Below are positions 1-12,064 of a stretch of DNA of 64,000 bases, in pieces. The notes below the pieces were generated by a model. It was not told the origin of the DNA. It did no database searches and saw nothing but the letters and a program-made list of their open reading frames with translations. Position 1 is the first letter of the stretch, and every line of letters starts with the position of its first letter. This DNA comes from Pezicula radicicola. Its lineage: Eukaryota; Ascomycota; Leotiomycetes; Helotiales; Dermateaceae. The stretch is taken from NCBI GenBank assembly GCA_003008705.1, contig PDUO01000028.1:751214-815213 (forward strand). The letters run 5' to 3'. The translations under genes were made by a program, and so were the position numbers.

Positions 1-410
1 TGTTATTCATGACGTTTCAGATTTTATCAAGGAGCACCCTGGTGGAAAAGCTCTCATTAGTACGTACTCAATTTCTCTTTACTCCTGAATCATATCCGGG
101 GTACCACCTCGATTTTTGAAATGAGTAAACTAACACCAGGTTCTTCATTGTAGGCATGGGCATCGGCAAAGACGCAACAGCAATATTCAACGGCGGAGTC
201 TACAACCATTCCAATGCGGCTCATAATCTACTATCAACAATACGCGTCGGTGTTCTCAGAGGTGGTTCTGAAGTGGAAATCTGGAAACGCGCTGTGCAAT
301 TACAGAACTCGAAACCGAGTTATATTGATTCTGCGGGCTTGAAAATTGTTCGGGCTGGTGATCAGGTCACTCGTATTGTTGAGCCTGTTTCTTCGGCTGA
401 TGCTGCGTAA
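1..410 (+). CDS. Acyl-CoA delta-9 desaturase (Ole1-type), C-terminal cytochrome b5 tail, partial
   Basis: This is the 3' end of a gene that begins outside the window. Frame 2-59 encodes a cytochrome b5 core with the haem-ligand motif HPGGKALI. An intron runs 60-153 (donor GTACGT, branch CTAAC at 129-133, acceptor TAG). The second exon, 154-410, begins [17 protein letters not shown], contains the second haem-region histidine in [12 protein letters not shown], and ends at TAA 408-410. Fungal stearoyl-CoA desaturases introduce the delta-9 double bond at the ER membrane and carry a fused C-terminal cytochrome b5 of exactly this type. The desaturase membrane domain and His boxes lie upstream, so the assignment rests on the b5 tail. 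Another b5 fusion enzyme is possible but less likely given the close match to the Ole1 tail. Confidence 0.85.
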
Positions 411-603
411 GCTATGTATATGTATATATGAATTTTGTAATGATGATGTTGAAATGAAATGATTATTGTAGTCGAGTTTTGATGGTGATGGATGTGATGC
501 TGTTATTGGGAGTGATACTTAGACTGTTGTGCACTGGAATGATAGTATTAATAGCAGTTTGCATTGAGTACTCACTCAAAAGAATTCCACTCAAGCAGCT
601 TCT

Positions 604-2107
604 GATTTAACAAGGCTCTCGGCTATCTTGTCTACGGTCGCAGGGTGCTTGCTCCTCGGGGTATTTATCCGTGATGTATCGGGGCAGATAATTTATTGCA
701 ACGACAAATGGTACGAGTTCACTGGCCATGCCAGAGGCGCAGATGGGCATCTTTCCAAGTCTACAATCTTGCGAGAAGCCAATGCGGGTTCTTCTGGGCC
801 GGAATGGAATCAACTGGTGGCTCAAAAGTCACCTGTCACATTCGAATCCAAAATTGAACGATCTAGTTTGTCATCTACCCAAATGGATCATGACCAAGCT
901 GACGATGCCGTTTGGATTCTCACCTCAGCGTATCGCGAACTTTCAGAAGATGGTAATGTAAAGAATATTGTAGGTTATATAACAGACATTAGCCAGCAAA
1001 AGTGGGCCGAGGCAGTTCAGCAACGCCTGGTCAAAGATGCACTTGAGTCACGGCGACAACAAGAATACTTTATCGATATGTGCGTATTAATTCCAGAATG
1101 TTGGCAACGCTTCTGATTAGTCTTTAGGGCTTCTCACGAGATCAGAAATCCATTGAGTGTTACTAAGCACTCAGCCGACGTCATTCTCACTTAGCTCGGA
1201 GATCCTCAACAGCATCGATGCGGCACAGACCGTTCTTTATTGTGCACAGCATCAGAAAAACACCATTGATGATATTCTCACTCTCTCCAAGCTGGATTCC
1301 AGATTACTGGTCAGAACCCCATCATTGCCGTATCCTGTACAGGTCGTTGAGCACACCTTGAAGATGTTCGAAACTCGATTTAATACCTTCGACATGGAAT
1401 ATCAATTTGATAATCAGTTGGAGGGCGAGCATGCAGAGACACCCTTTCTACTCGAGCCCAGTCGCCTAGGGCAGATTCTCATAAACTTATTTACAAATTA
1501 AGTAAAATTTATGAAGGGCGAGGACGTAAGAAAACTTACGGTAACCTTAAAAGTATCCTCTACGTGCCCGTCGGGAGGTATGCGTGGCTTCGAGTACTTT
1601 CCTACCAAGAATTCAGCTTAGTTACAAGAACGGTCTGGATACGTCTATCTTCAGTTCGCTGTTTCCGATACTGGCTGTGGCTTGAGGGCAAATCAGAAAG
1701 CTACTCTTTTTAGACGTTTTTCGCAGGCTTCACCACGCACCCATGTCCAGTATGGTGGATCAGGTCTCGGATTATTCATCTGTAGAGAGATCGTTGAGCT
1801 ACAGGGAGGCCAGATAGGCGTGGCCTCAACCCACCGTCAAGGAAGCACATTCGGCTTTTATATACGAGTGGAAAAGCCCGAGAAGGACAATGGAGTTGAA
1901 ACAAATAGTCCGGAACGATCGACAGTTGCTGACCTTGACATCGTGTCGGCGGGCATTGATGTTCCTACTGTGATGCAACTTCTGCAGGAAACGCCTATTC
2001 CACTGCGACGTGAGAATCAAGTTATATCCAAACCTTTCCGAATAGTCGAATTAATAGCCCTTATTAAGAAGACTATCGAAGACATTTATTCGGACACTTT
2101 GACTTGA
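604..2107 (+). pseudogene. Decayed hybrid histidine kinase (PAS-HisKA-HATPase, receiver almost deleted)
   Basis: This is a broken relative of the kinase at 24227-28385. Recognisable parts in order are a PAS segment (about 604-1010, IIYCNDKWYEFTGH), a HisKA H-box split by an intron at 1080-1127 (FIDM joined to ASHEIRNPLS), the helix CAQHQKNTIDDILTLSKLD, the N-box region (SRLGQILIN), and an ATP lid with [12 protein letters not shown] (about 1751-1800). Lesions are an in-frame TAG at about 1192 followed by a frame change and loss of the H-box/helix linker, TAA at 1499-1501 within the N-box, and TAG at 1619-1621. After the ATPase domain only the last receiver strand remains (VISKPFRIVELI, about 2020-2055), so the phospho-acceptor Asp is gone. 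The N-terminal PAS/GAF region of the full-length relative is also missing. No intron interrupts [11 protein letters not shown], unlike the full-length copy. It cannot encode a working kinase. Confidence 0.8.
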
Positions 2108-5100
2108 TGCAGTAGAGTAGCGCTCTTGCTATTCGCTGATTAGATCCAATTCATTCGCATTACACTTCCGGAAGTTCCTGGAATACGTCGTAACGTTGCT
2201 ACAATAGGCTACTTGCGCCATGATGACTGCTGGGGAAAGTCCATAGGCTGAAGACAGCATAGTCCGTTCATGCCTTGCATAGGAGCTCCACCAGTTCTGG
2301 GTGAAGAAAGACCCCAAGCATTTGCTTTTCGCGGGTAGAGACAAAATATAACTGACAATCGTTGGTGGTGGTGGAAGCTTAATATTGGTCGCGGGGCGTT
2401 GGAAATTGAGGAAGCACGAGACATTTCAGGTCTTCCTTTCGAAGAGCAAGGAATCTTTGGATGGACAAGAACGTAGAGATGAATTTGTGTCTCTTAGCAA
2501 CTGAAAATCGTGGTGATATCAACGGAATGCAAAAGTTTGCTGTCCCAGTAGCTTGGGACTAAGAATCTGCATGATTGAAGGTCATCGGCAGACCCTCAGA
2601 GCACATCTCAACGACCTTCTCCTGATAAGAGCTTTAGAGGGTTATATATCTTCCGAAATAGCATACATTATACAGATTTATTTTTTAAGGTGAAACTAAG
2701 CTGGAAAGCGAATTCCGCTACTGTAAAAATATGGCTACTAAGTCAGGAATCACGCTAAGATAGGTGATATACGTTAGTTGGTTTAGTAGAGAAGGACAAT
2801 TCGCAGTAATTGAAATATTCTAGGCAGATGATAAAGACAAGTGGGCGCTCTTCGATCTCTTATATACAATGCCAACAATAATAGAAGAGACACAAAGAGT
2901 ATGGACAGAGAAGACTTTGTAAGAAGATGTTGGATAAGTATCTTGACTTTCTAACTTACAACTGGAATAATACGGCAAATTAGTGACAGTTGGATAAAAC
3001 TTGGCAATAGATAAAAGTACTCCCTGTTCTGTATTTAGAAGGATCTAACCTTGGAAATTTAGAATAATTTGCTTTTACTACTTACTGAATACGAGCAAAA
3101 CCCGAACTATTGTACTAAAGCAACCTGGTGAACTACCTGGAATTTCACCCAGCTCTTCTGTTCAATGCATTGGGTAAATATGCCTAAACCGGGGTAGGGT
3201 GACACATTATTACTTGGCTACAAGAACAAGTCATCCAATTTGACAGAAAATACTATTAGTCTGCTATGAGTCAAAGTTGGAACGTACTATAGATCTTGGC
3301 TTGATGACTTTACACCATGTTAAGTACACAACCTGTCTAGAAATTATAATCTCCTTTTGTTCTATAATCTATCTCTTTTTATAATCTGGCGCGAGGAATA
3401 CATCGAGGATTACTTTTTCTTTAAGAAGAGGAGTAAATTAGTTGCTAAATAGTAAAGCTGGAACATCGAAATAGAGTTACTTTCCGAGTTTAAATTATTG
3501 AGATAACAATATGTACAATAGCAATCTAGTGAGGACTAAAGTTTAATCTGTGTTATTACTAGCATTATATCATGTACTAGGTATGTCTGCTACTAAAGTT
3601 ACTTCTTTACATGGTCTTCACTTAAGACCTTACACTTTCTTCTAAATTGTTCTTTTGTATTGTATATATTTGACTACTATTTTATCTTATAATTACGTGC
3701 AAAAAGTCCTAGGTCACTGGTAACAAATATTTTACCACTAATATCATAGAATTCATTTGTCCTTGTCGAGCTAGAAAAACAGACGCAAGAAACTAAACAG
3801 GTTGGGATGCAAAAAAGCCTTACTGATGTCTAAAGCACACAAGGATCCTTAAGGATAGCTCTATTAGCCTGCCTCCTATACAAAAAAGAGAAGAGTAGAA
3901 CAACAGAAGCAGATAAGAATTCGGAGGAAAATAAAGAGTAAGTAAGAAGGAGAAGGAGAAGTAGAAGCTGATTGATGCTGCAGTCCAAAAAGCACTGACT
4001 TGGAACGAAGGAAAGGTTAATCTATTTGCTTCGTAAAATAGCATAACGGTTGTGATAATTCGGAAAGATATAAGTGTATTAACACTTGATCTAAGCTGCT
4101 TCTTTTAACTTGGTTCCTATAGGGTATTAGTGACAGTTGAAAAGGACTTGACAACAACTACAATATATTTTAATTTTATAGAAGTTAGAACTATTTCCGT
4201 ACTATTTCCCTACTAGGGCCTTACTCTTTCCCTAGTATATACCTACCTTGTTTTTCTATAACTACTCACTCTATCTTCTCTTGGTTTATGGATTTTCGAT
4301 TCTGGAGGTCTTTGTCTGATCAGAACGAGAGTGTTGCTACCATGTCATAGGAAACGAACGAACAGCAAAGATAGAAAATTGTGTACCAATTGGCTATTTC
4401 TAAGCTAAAGTCGTCTCTGTGGAAGAAAGAGAAGAAGAAGAAGCTAAACTAAAATACAGGAGCGACATCATGGCTGCCACTAGCGTCATCATGTGACTGC
4501 ATGTGACCCAACACTTGGCCTCACTGAGCGATTCTAATTTGGCATTCGATGGAATTGTCGTGCGAAGACTCATATCTAGGTGATATGAAGTCGTTCCAAT
4601 GGCTTGGTAAGGGAGTAGATGAAATGAATAGTTTCTTACTCTTGGCTAAGCTACTGATTGTTTTCATCAGTAGTGAATTGCCATTATGCAGAAATGAATT
4701 ATTTCAATAGAACTAATCCTCTAAATTTAAACTCTGTTAATTACAAATTGGCAATAGCTACAAAATTAACAAAAACTCTCTCCTCTTTAATTTCATCTCT
4801 TAAATGTCCAAAATGATATGGAAATACAAAGGAATGTAAAGTATTTATAGTGGAAAGTATAATCATAATATGACTTTATTACTTTACACCGCTCTATCTA
4901 CTTGCCTAAGCTCCTCGTTTCGATTGTCTCGTATCTTCCTTGTCACGATCCTGTAATGTTCGTTTCATAGTCTCTAAGTAGTTGGGGAAGTAAGAGTTCA
5001 TTGTGATGGCTTGGTTGAGACTTAATCACCCACTCGCTGTTTTCAGGAACTAGATCAACTCATATTTTTGGAGAATTCAGAGAGAGTCTGGCTACATCCC

Positions 5101-5909
5101 TTTGTAGTTGTAACTGGCTAGTATAATATGTACTGTTCTGTTTCTGCGTGACAATAAGTGTTCACTGTACAGGAATACTTTCATATTCTCTTGAGCCTGC
5201 CACACAACTCCTGAACTGTCATCTCACTTCTTGTAATATAACATTAATAGCGCATTACATGTTCTATTAACGGAGCGGTTCCTAAGAGCGCATAGAAATA
5301 CGTAGTAGTGTTGCCGTGTTTAAAAGTCTGGTGCAAGGCCAACCCCCACTCTCGCTTTGGAGCAACTCCCCTCCTTTTCAGACCATCACAGGTGAGGCGA
5401 AGGAGTATGTAAAGCCTACCTTTTCATGTGAACGAAGCAGAAAAAAAAGCCACAATCTTTCAGTATATGCAAAGATACAGCTTTATTTAATTAGGATAGG
5501 TCACCTCTGCGAAGAGTGAACGGGCTATAAACTTGCGTTTTGCTCGCTACGAGTAACGTATTCTGCCATAAGTATATAGTCTAGTCGCAGGCGGTAAGAA
5601 AGGTGGTGTACGATGATGGTGAAATTCCGTGGGTGACGCCATCTCCGGTCATGAGCTTCACCGAGTCAGGATTCGTGGGACATCAAGGAAAATGCGACCT
5701 CGGGCCTGGAACTATTCCCGCTACTATTCGCTGGTGCCGTTTAAGGTACGGAGTAACGGAGTTGAGAACACCAAAAGTGGCGGTGACACAAGAGTTGAAT
5801 TTTCGGAATCATGTCACGCTCCAACTTACCTATTGAAGGCTTTGAAGTTTCATCTTTATACAAGAAGGCAGATACGGGACCTCCGGAAAGTATCTAGAAA
5901 GTTTAAACG
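2108..5909. other. AT-rich gene-free block
   Basis: About 3.8 kb of TpA-rich sequence with only short stop-ridden frames. I see no recognisable domain, tRNA or intact transposon. The composition resembles the block at 12.1-17.7 kb and is what RIP-degraded repeats look like. The last 600 bases (5300-5909) are less AT-rich and probably hold the promoter and 5' leader of the MFS gene; short ATG frames there (5603-5913) overlap one another and look non-coding. Confidence 0.6.
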
Positions 5910-7409
5910 ATGACGATTCTCATCAAGCAAATCAAATGGCTATACAATGAATTTGGCGTCGCTTCCGTATACGCCACAGGCCTTGATGCATGGCTCATCA
6001 TCCTCGCTCGGTCAATGAGAATGTTCGCATACGGAGCAAATTCCCTAATCATAGCACTATTTTTTTCCTCCCTAGGCTTCTCCGACTTCTATATCGGTCT
6101 ATTCATGAGTCTCACTCTCATTGGAGATGTTCTACTATCGTTACTTCTAACACTAGTAGCCGATAAAGCCGGACGACGTCTCGTATTATTCCTAGGCTCC
6201 CTCTTGATGGTGCTTTCGGGCCTCACGTTTGCTTTTTCGGAGAATTATTGGATTTTGTTGGCCGCGGCTGTGGTTGGTGTTATTAGTGCTACTGGATCTG
6301 ATCTTGGACCGTTTAGAGCTATTGAGGAGAGTACTTTGTCGCATCTTACTAGTCCTAAGACGAGAGCTGATGTGCTTTCTTGGTATGTTACTACTGCTAG
6401 TTTGGGATCGGCTATTGGGACTGAGGTCTCTGGTCGTGTTGTTCATTTCTTGCAGGGTAGAGATGGTTGGGATTTGACGGATGCGTATCATGCTGTCTTT
6501 GGGGTGTATGTTGTGACGGGATTATTGAATATGGTACTCATGGCTCTTATGAGTTCGAACTGCGAAGCGGCGGATAAATCTCCCGAAACCGAAACTGAGG
6601 CATCGGAGACGTTACTCAATGAGATGGATTCCAGGAGAAGTACTGAGGATGATGGCGAGAATGCGGATGATCAAGGCTTAAATCCATCCGCATCGGCTGT
6701 GGAAGAAGCTCCAAAAGAAAAGAAGAAGCAAAGTCTCTTTGCTCAGATATCTGCAGAAACCCGATCAGTCATGTACAAGCTTTGGTTTCTGCTAATGATC
6801 GATACATTAGCCGATGGAATGGTGGGATACTCATTAACGATCTACTACATGGATCAAAAATTCCACCTCCCCAAATCAACACTCGGAGACATAACATCAA
6901 TAAGTTATTTCCTGTCATCCTGCTCTACAATATTTGCTCCAGGACTCGTCCGTCGTCTCGGCCTAATCAATACTATGGTTTTCACGCATCTTCCATCCTC
7001 AACAGCTGTTCTCTTGTTTCCAGCACCTCGCGGCGTTGCAATGACTGTCATTTTATTCTTCGTGCGTACAGCGTTGAATAATATGGATCAGGCTCCTAGA
7101 GCTGCGTTCATTGCTGCTGTCGTTAAACCTGAGGAACGTACTGCTGTTATGGGTGTTACTAGTATGTTGAGGACTTTGGCTTCTACAGCTGGTCCTGGTG
7201 TAACTGGCATTTTGGCTGGTCATGGTCGCTTTTGGATTGCGTTTGTGGCGGCTGGGGCTTTGCGTATTTGTTATGATCTTGGTTTATTTACTATGTTTGT
7301 TAATATGAAATTGTATAAGCATGAGGAGAAGCAAGGGGGTGGTATGGAGAGAAATGGTTCAAGCACCAGAAGGGAGTCGGAAGATGGGGAAGAACTGAGA
7401 GAGGTTTAG
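5910..7409 (+). CDS. Major facilitator superfamily transporter, 499 aa
   Basis: A single intronless frame encodes a 499-residue membrane protein. The first half has about six hydrophobic helices. The MFS loop-2/3 signature appears as LVADKAGRR at about residues 83-91. A long charged hydrophilic loop (about residues 215-280, rich in E, S and K) separates it from a second hydrophobic half containing DGMVGYSLTIYYMD and VRTALNNMDQAPRAAFIA. The C-terminus is hydrophilic and acidic. This is the usual twelve-helix MFS plan with a cytosolic central loop. The substrate cannot be read from the sequence; family members export drugs or carry sugars, organic acids and ions. ATG at 5910 starts just before the first amphipathic stretch and fits the family's usual N-terminus. 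It stands alone between an AT-rich block and an intergenic region. Confidence 0.85.
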   Translation: MTILIKQIKWLYNEFGVASVYATGLDAWLIILARSMRMFAYGANSLIIALFFSSLGFSDFYIGLFMSLTLIGDVLLSLLLTLVADKAGRRLVLFLGSLLMVLSGLTFAFSENYWILLAAAVVGVISATGSDLGPFRAIEESTLSHLTSPKTRADVLSWYVTTASLGSAIGTEVSGRVVHFLQGRDGWDLTDAYHAVFGVYVVTGLLNMVLMALMSSNCEAADKSPETETEASETLLNEMDSRRSTEDDGENADDQGLNPSASAVEEAPKEKKKQSLFAQISAETRSVMYKLWFLLMIDTLADGMVGYSLTIYYMDQKFHLPKSTLGDITSISYFLSSCSTIFAPGLVRRLGLINTMVFTHLPSSTAVLLFPAPRGVAMTVILFFVRTALNNMDQAPRAAFIAAVVKPEERTAVMGVTSMLRTLASTAGPGVTGILAGHGRFWIAFVAAGALRICYDLGLFTMFVNMKLYKHEEKQGGGMERNGSSTRRESEDGEELREV

Positions 7410-8107
7410 GAGATAGTGCTGAAAGTGAAATTTTGCGGGGAAAGAAGAATAATCATCGAAGGGGCAGGGGAGTCCCTGGGGTAAAGTTTTCGGATTGATC
7501 TAAGTGAATAGGGCTGGATTTACGGGTCCCGCATTCACTGGCGCAGGCCTGAAAGCCTCTACTCGGCATGAGAAAAATTGCACGAGCTCCGCTGTTGGCG
7601 AGTGCAAGTCAATTATATTGGACTTATTACAAGCTTTCGGCAACTGAAGTCTGTGTACCGTGGAGAAGTTCACAGCTGACATATGTAGCCATGGCTTATA
7701 TGCCGCAATCTTATCAGAAAGATAGCACCTTGCTAAAATATGAGATAGATGACTTTACTGGAAATCTTGTTCGCAATAGAAAGAAAGTAGCTTAAAGAAT
7801 CCAAACTACGCACGAATACTAATTCAGTGCGAGGGTCAACAGCCGAAAAAAAACTTCACCCCAGCTTCTACTAAATATCGAACACCGGCTTTTAGCATGA
7901 TTCCTGTCTCCCAAATCAGCATGCCAGAACCTAGTCCAACTGCAACCTTGCTGCGGCGTTAACTCCAAATAATGAAGACGTACGATTGTTTTCGAGAGAG
8001 ACAATGAAAGAATAAATACTATCTAATATAATCAAGATAGCGTAGACCTACATACGTATTGTTGATCAAGTTGAAACAATGTTGGGGATAACGTGGTTCA
8101 TTGGAAA

Positions 8108-8140
8108 GCGTACGAAAGCGTACGAAAGGCGTACGAAAGC
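8108..8140. repeat. Tandem repeat, three copies of an 11-bp unit
   Basis: The unit GCGTACGAAAG occurs three times head to tail (the first copy one base shorter). It contains the palindrome CGTACG. Non-coding; function unknown. Confidence 0.8.
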
Positions 8141-9330
8141 TGTAGTGCATCACCAGCATGGCGACCGTCTGACAAATATTTTGGTTGCTCTACCGGTACG
8201 TGACTGGAAACAGTAGGATTGATAAGCTGAAGGCTAAAATTCATAGTCTCGATATGTTAAGCGGTTACGACTAGATGAAATTATTACAAGTCTAGGATAC
8301 TGTAATGCCTTGTGCCTCTCGTCTCCAACAGAAGTAGTGAAGGATTTCTTAACCTCTTATACGAGTTGGGTGATAGACACGTTGAAACAAATCGGATTAA
8401 TTTCGGCCAATGCTAACCTACTTCACCCTGCGGTGCTGTGAAGTGCATGGCTTGCATTATCGAAGCGGCAAAATGGTGGCGGTTAGGTAGCTGTTCTTAT
8501 TAGGAAATCTATGTACTGTACATTATTTATAGCAAGAAAGGTACGAAAGTAGTAGCAGACACTACAGTACATGAAGCCGTGTATTCCGCAGAGGCTGTTG
8601 TGCTACCTTTTATCCAACTGGTTACCGCCAGTAGAGATTAAGGTGCATATGCTATCCTGGGGCATCCGCTTAAAAAGGGCTTTAGTGGTTGTACCCCTTA
8701 TCTCCAAGTTTGGCTGTCGATTGTCGGAGGACGATGCATTGGGTTTAGTGTAGATTGCAACTCTTCGTGATCGGTGATCCTGGAGACAGCTAACAGGGAA
8801 GCCGTTAAGTACTTTTGTAGCCGATGCTTCATTTAAAGTTCCATTGGCAGATCATTAACCCACATCTTAAGTTCTTAACGCTTCTCTCAAAGGTGCCTCA
8901 ATGATGTGATGATCCACTATCGTCTCGTCTTTTCGGTCTTTCTTCCTGCATTGATTGTTTCCCCGAGTAAGTTGTAGGTTGCAGAAAAGTCCAACAGTTG
9001 GCTTACTGCACTTGCCTCTACACTCACCGATCCGGTCGCAAGTCGTGGCTCTCGAGCCATATTCCAACGGAAAAGCAAGGCAGTGCCGTATGTACTTGAC
9101 CTCTATTGTCACAGGTAGCATCGGACCGTCTCTGTTCCACCACCACCAACAACACTAGCGTTCCACAGCCAACGGCGGCAAGCATGCTCCCACGTGACAG
9201 GTCGGTCGACGGGGTCAAGCGCTGTCACAAGGACTCACTACTGCAACGCACTGCACACTGCAACCGTTGCCGTCGCACAATGCACAACCTAATTTTGCCA
9301 ATCACTTATTGTGTGGGCACTATAAGTCAC

Positions 9331-9338
9331 TATATAAG
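9331..9338 (+). promoter_or_regulatory. Possible TATA element
   Basis: TATATAAG lies about 420 bases upstream of the ATG at 9759. The motif and position are compatible with a core promoter and a long 5' leader, but nothing else in the sequence confirms it. Confidence 0.25.
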
Positions 9339-9654
9339 CGGCAGATCGGATTATCACCTTCTGTTAAGGGTTGGTGGCACAGAGAGAAGGAAAAACGCCT
9401 CTCAGGTTCCAGTTTTCACAAAACGTTTCTCGAAACATGCCCTCTGATTCCTTCGCCTTGTAAATAATCCCCGTCCAAAGGAGCAAGGGTGGTCGGTCAA
9501 GTCTGCACCAAGACAACCTCTAATTTTATTCTTATCTCTATCGCCTTTTGAACCATGTCATGTCCTTTCTCCGGGTTCTTGCCCACAGTCCCTTTGTGGC
9601 TACTTGACCATATTCACTAAAGGACAAGTTCAAGTCCTTTTCCTCGTCTTCGTT

Positions 9655-9722
9655 TGTGTCGTCGTGCTGTTCCAATGCTTCCTTCTTCTTCTCCTCCTCC
9701 CCCTCCTTGCTTCTCCGTCCCT
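9655..9722 (+). promoter_or_regulatory. Pyrimidine-rich tract upstream of the DUF3405 gene
   Basis: A CT-rich run ends about 35 bases before ATG 9759. Such tracts commonly precede transcription start sites in filamentous ascomycetes, so it probably marks the core promoter or leader. Confidence 0.35.
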
Positions 9723-9758
9723 TTAGCATAAGAGAATAATACTGTCCCTACTGTCATC

Positions 9759-12064
9759 ATGCTGCGATTCCGGACTTGCGTCGTGCTGGCCATGATGCTA
9801 GTAGTAGCATATGTCAGGTTTCCCCGTAACTCAATCCCGCAAGGCGTGCAAATGCTCAAGGGGAACTTGGGATATACAGATGATGGATGGCGGTTCAGTC
9901 TAGGCCATGGAATAATAAACCCTTCACCAAAACCTGTGGCATCTCCTTCGCAGGAACAGCATCCAGTACAGCAAGAGGATAAACAGCCGCAGGATCATCA
10001 GTACGGAACTTTCGAGGAGGAGTACGAAGCTCTAGGATCGTGAGTAAAGTCCTTGTTTTTGTTTTCTTTTGTTTTCTTTTTTTTCCCTCTCTCAAGAACA
10101 AAACTGATAGCGTGCAGGAAGAAGGATAGCGCGGATCAAATATTTGGAGCTACGGTCGACAATCTGCTTGAGACGGACGACTACCATCCTACTTCATTGG
10201 AAACTCTTGCTACGACAGGTTCATCAATAGGATCAGGGAACAAAACGATAAACAAATTCAACCCCTATCCGAAATACAACAGCGATGAATGGAAGTCAGC
10301 GAACCAGGGCTCATATGTCGAGTGCGATGGAGCTGGCGGACAGATCCAAGATATGTTGGTATTTTCAGGTCACTCCAAAGCTTTGGTACATCCACCAATG
10401 GGATCCAACGAAGAGCTGGGAATCGATAGCAATTTGTGCTTTGAACGACAAACCCGACTCGGACCATACGGCCATATGGATGAGGAAGAAGACATCTTCA
10501 TACAGCAGGTGATGAAGATGGCAGGCGTCTCAGGCAATCGGGATTGGGATAGTGTCAACTGGGGTCGTTTGCAAAAGCAGTGCTATGAAAAAAATGCAGG
10601 TCGCTACAGGAAGTCTGGTAAGATGGAACGCCACGACGACTTGGAGGCATGTCCAAGTCGCCGACACCTCCATGAATGAAAGCTAAGTCTAACTTTTAGG
10701 AATGAACAAAACAGATCAGGAGCACAATACTCCAAAACGTGGAACTCGGACGGCCTTGCTTTTACGCGCTTACACCGGAATGACCTTTACGGACGATGAA
10801 AAGCAAAACATTCGCGCCTTGGTGACAGAGTTATCGTTGAAGAGTGGAGGAGAATACGAAGTTTTCCTTCTCGTTCAACTGAAAGATCCCAATTTCAAAA
10901 TCGAGGGTAACAAAGCTGCCTACCAGGACGCCATCAAAACTTACATTCCAGAGGAATTCTGGGATATGTCCGTCCTATGGACCGACGAGAAGATGAAAGA
11001 ACTTTACCCCAAGATCCCTGACGAATACCAAAACGTGCATAGATCACAATGGTTCTCCGTCCAAGCCTTTGCACAGGAACACCAATCATTCGACTACTTC
11101 TGGAACTGGGAACTCGATTCCCGTTACACAGGTCACCACTACGATTTATTAGAGAAGCTCGCCCGCTTCTCAAAAGCACAACCACGAAAGGGACTCTGGG
11201 AACGTAACAACCGGTATTACATTCCGAAATTCCATGGTAGTTACAGTACCAAGTTCCGAAAGCAAGTCGAGAATATCTACGGAGCAAATACCGTCTGGGG
11301 CGCACCATCAATTCCCAAAATCAGTCCAAAAGGACCCACACCACCAACATCATATCCAGAAAGCGATCAGTATTCCTGGGGTGTCGGTGAAGATGCAGAT
11401 TACATAACCCTCGCCCCAATATTCAACCCCCAAACCTCGGGCTGGATAGATCAAAATATGATGTCCGGATACCAAGGAGCAGCCGACACACCACGAAGAG
11501 CAACAATCGGAACTCAATCCCGCTGCAGTAAAAAATTACTGGAGACCATGCATATGGAAAATAAGAGAGGAAATCATGTCAGTAGTGAGATGACTCCTCA
11601 AACTGTTGCTTTTCATCATGGTTTGAAGGCTGTTTATGCTCCTATTCCTATGTGGTTTGATCGAGAATGGGATCCTAGCTCTCTTAATAAATGGTTTAAT
11701 CCTGGTGAGGATGGTGATTCTGGTGGTGGTGGTAATGCTTCTCCTTTTAGTTGGGGTGGCGAGGGCAAGTTTGCAGGCGGTACTTGGTATTATCGTGCTG
11801 TGTCGCCGATGAGGTTGTGGAATAATTGGTTGGGGTGGGAGGATACTGGTGTTGGTGGTTCGTCGGTTAGTTTTTCACCTTTCTTTTTGTCTACCTTCTT
11901 TCCCTCTGTGCAAAATGTTCGGAGAGTCTCTCGTTAACCGTTCTCGTTTATAGTGGGAGAAATCTCATGGTCGTACCTGTCTTCCTCCTATGCTTCTCCA
12001 TCCTATCAAGGATGTTGAGAAAACTTCTTCGGGCTTCCAATCGAAATCGCCTTTACCTTATTAG
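9759..12064 (+). CDS. DUF3405 family protein, N-terminally membrane anchored, about 685 aa
   Basis: Four exons join in frame: 9759-10039, 10118-10617, 10700-11865 and 11954-12064. Introns have GTGAGT, GTAAGA and GTTAGT donors and CAG/TAG acceptors. Residues about 5-20 form a hydrophobic segment (CVVLAMMLVVAYVRF) with a preceding Arg, a type II signal anchor. A low-complexity P/Q/E stem follows, then a globular domain with RTALLLRAYTGMTFT, the acidic patch FDYFWNWELDSRYTGHHYD and the C-terminal motif GRTCLPPMLLHPIKDV, all characteristic of fungal DUF3405. The domain has no proven function; the DxD-like acidic patch, stem and anchor together resemble a Golgi glycosyltransferase (inference). An unspliced reading would end at 11937 and lose the conserved C-terminal motif, so the last intron is likely real. 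Confidence 0.82.

Larger units (their letters stand above)
7410..9758. other. Intergenic region with promoter of the DUF3405 gene
   Basis: No coding region could be supported. A short tandem array sits at 8108-8140. From about 9200 the composition becomes balanced and promoter-like, with a TATA-type motif at 9331 and a pyrimidine-rich tract at about 9655-9722 just before the ATG of the next gene. Confidence 0.5.

Noticed and set aside
6192..7081. Frames on both strands inside the MFS gene
   Set aside because: Shadow frames of the intact 499-codon transporter.
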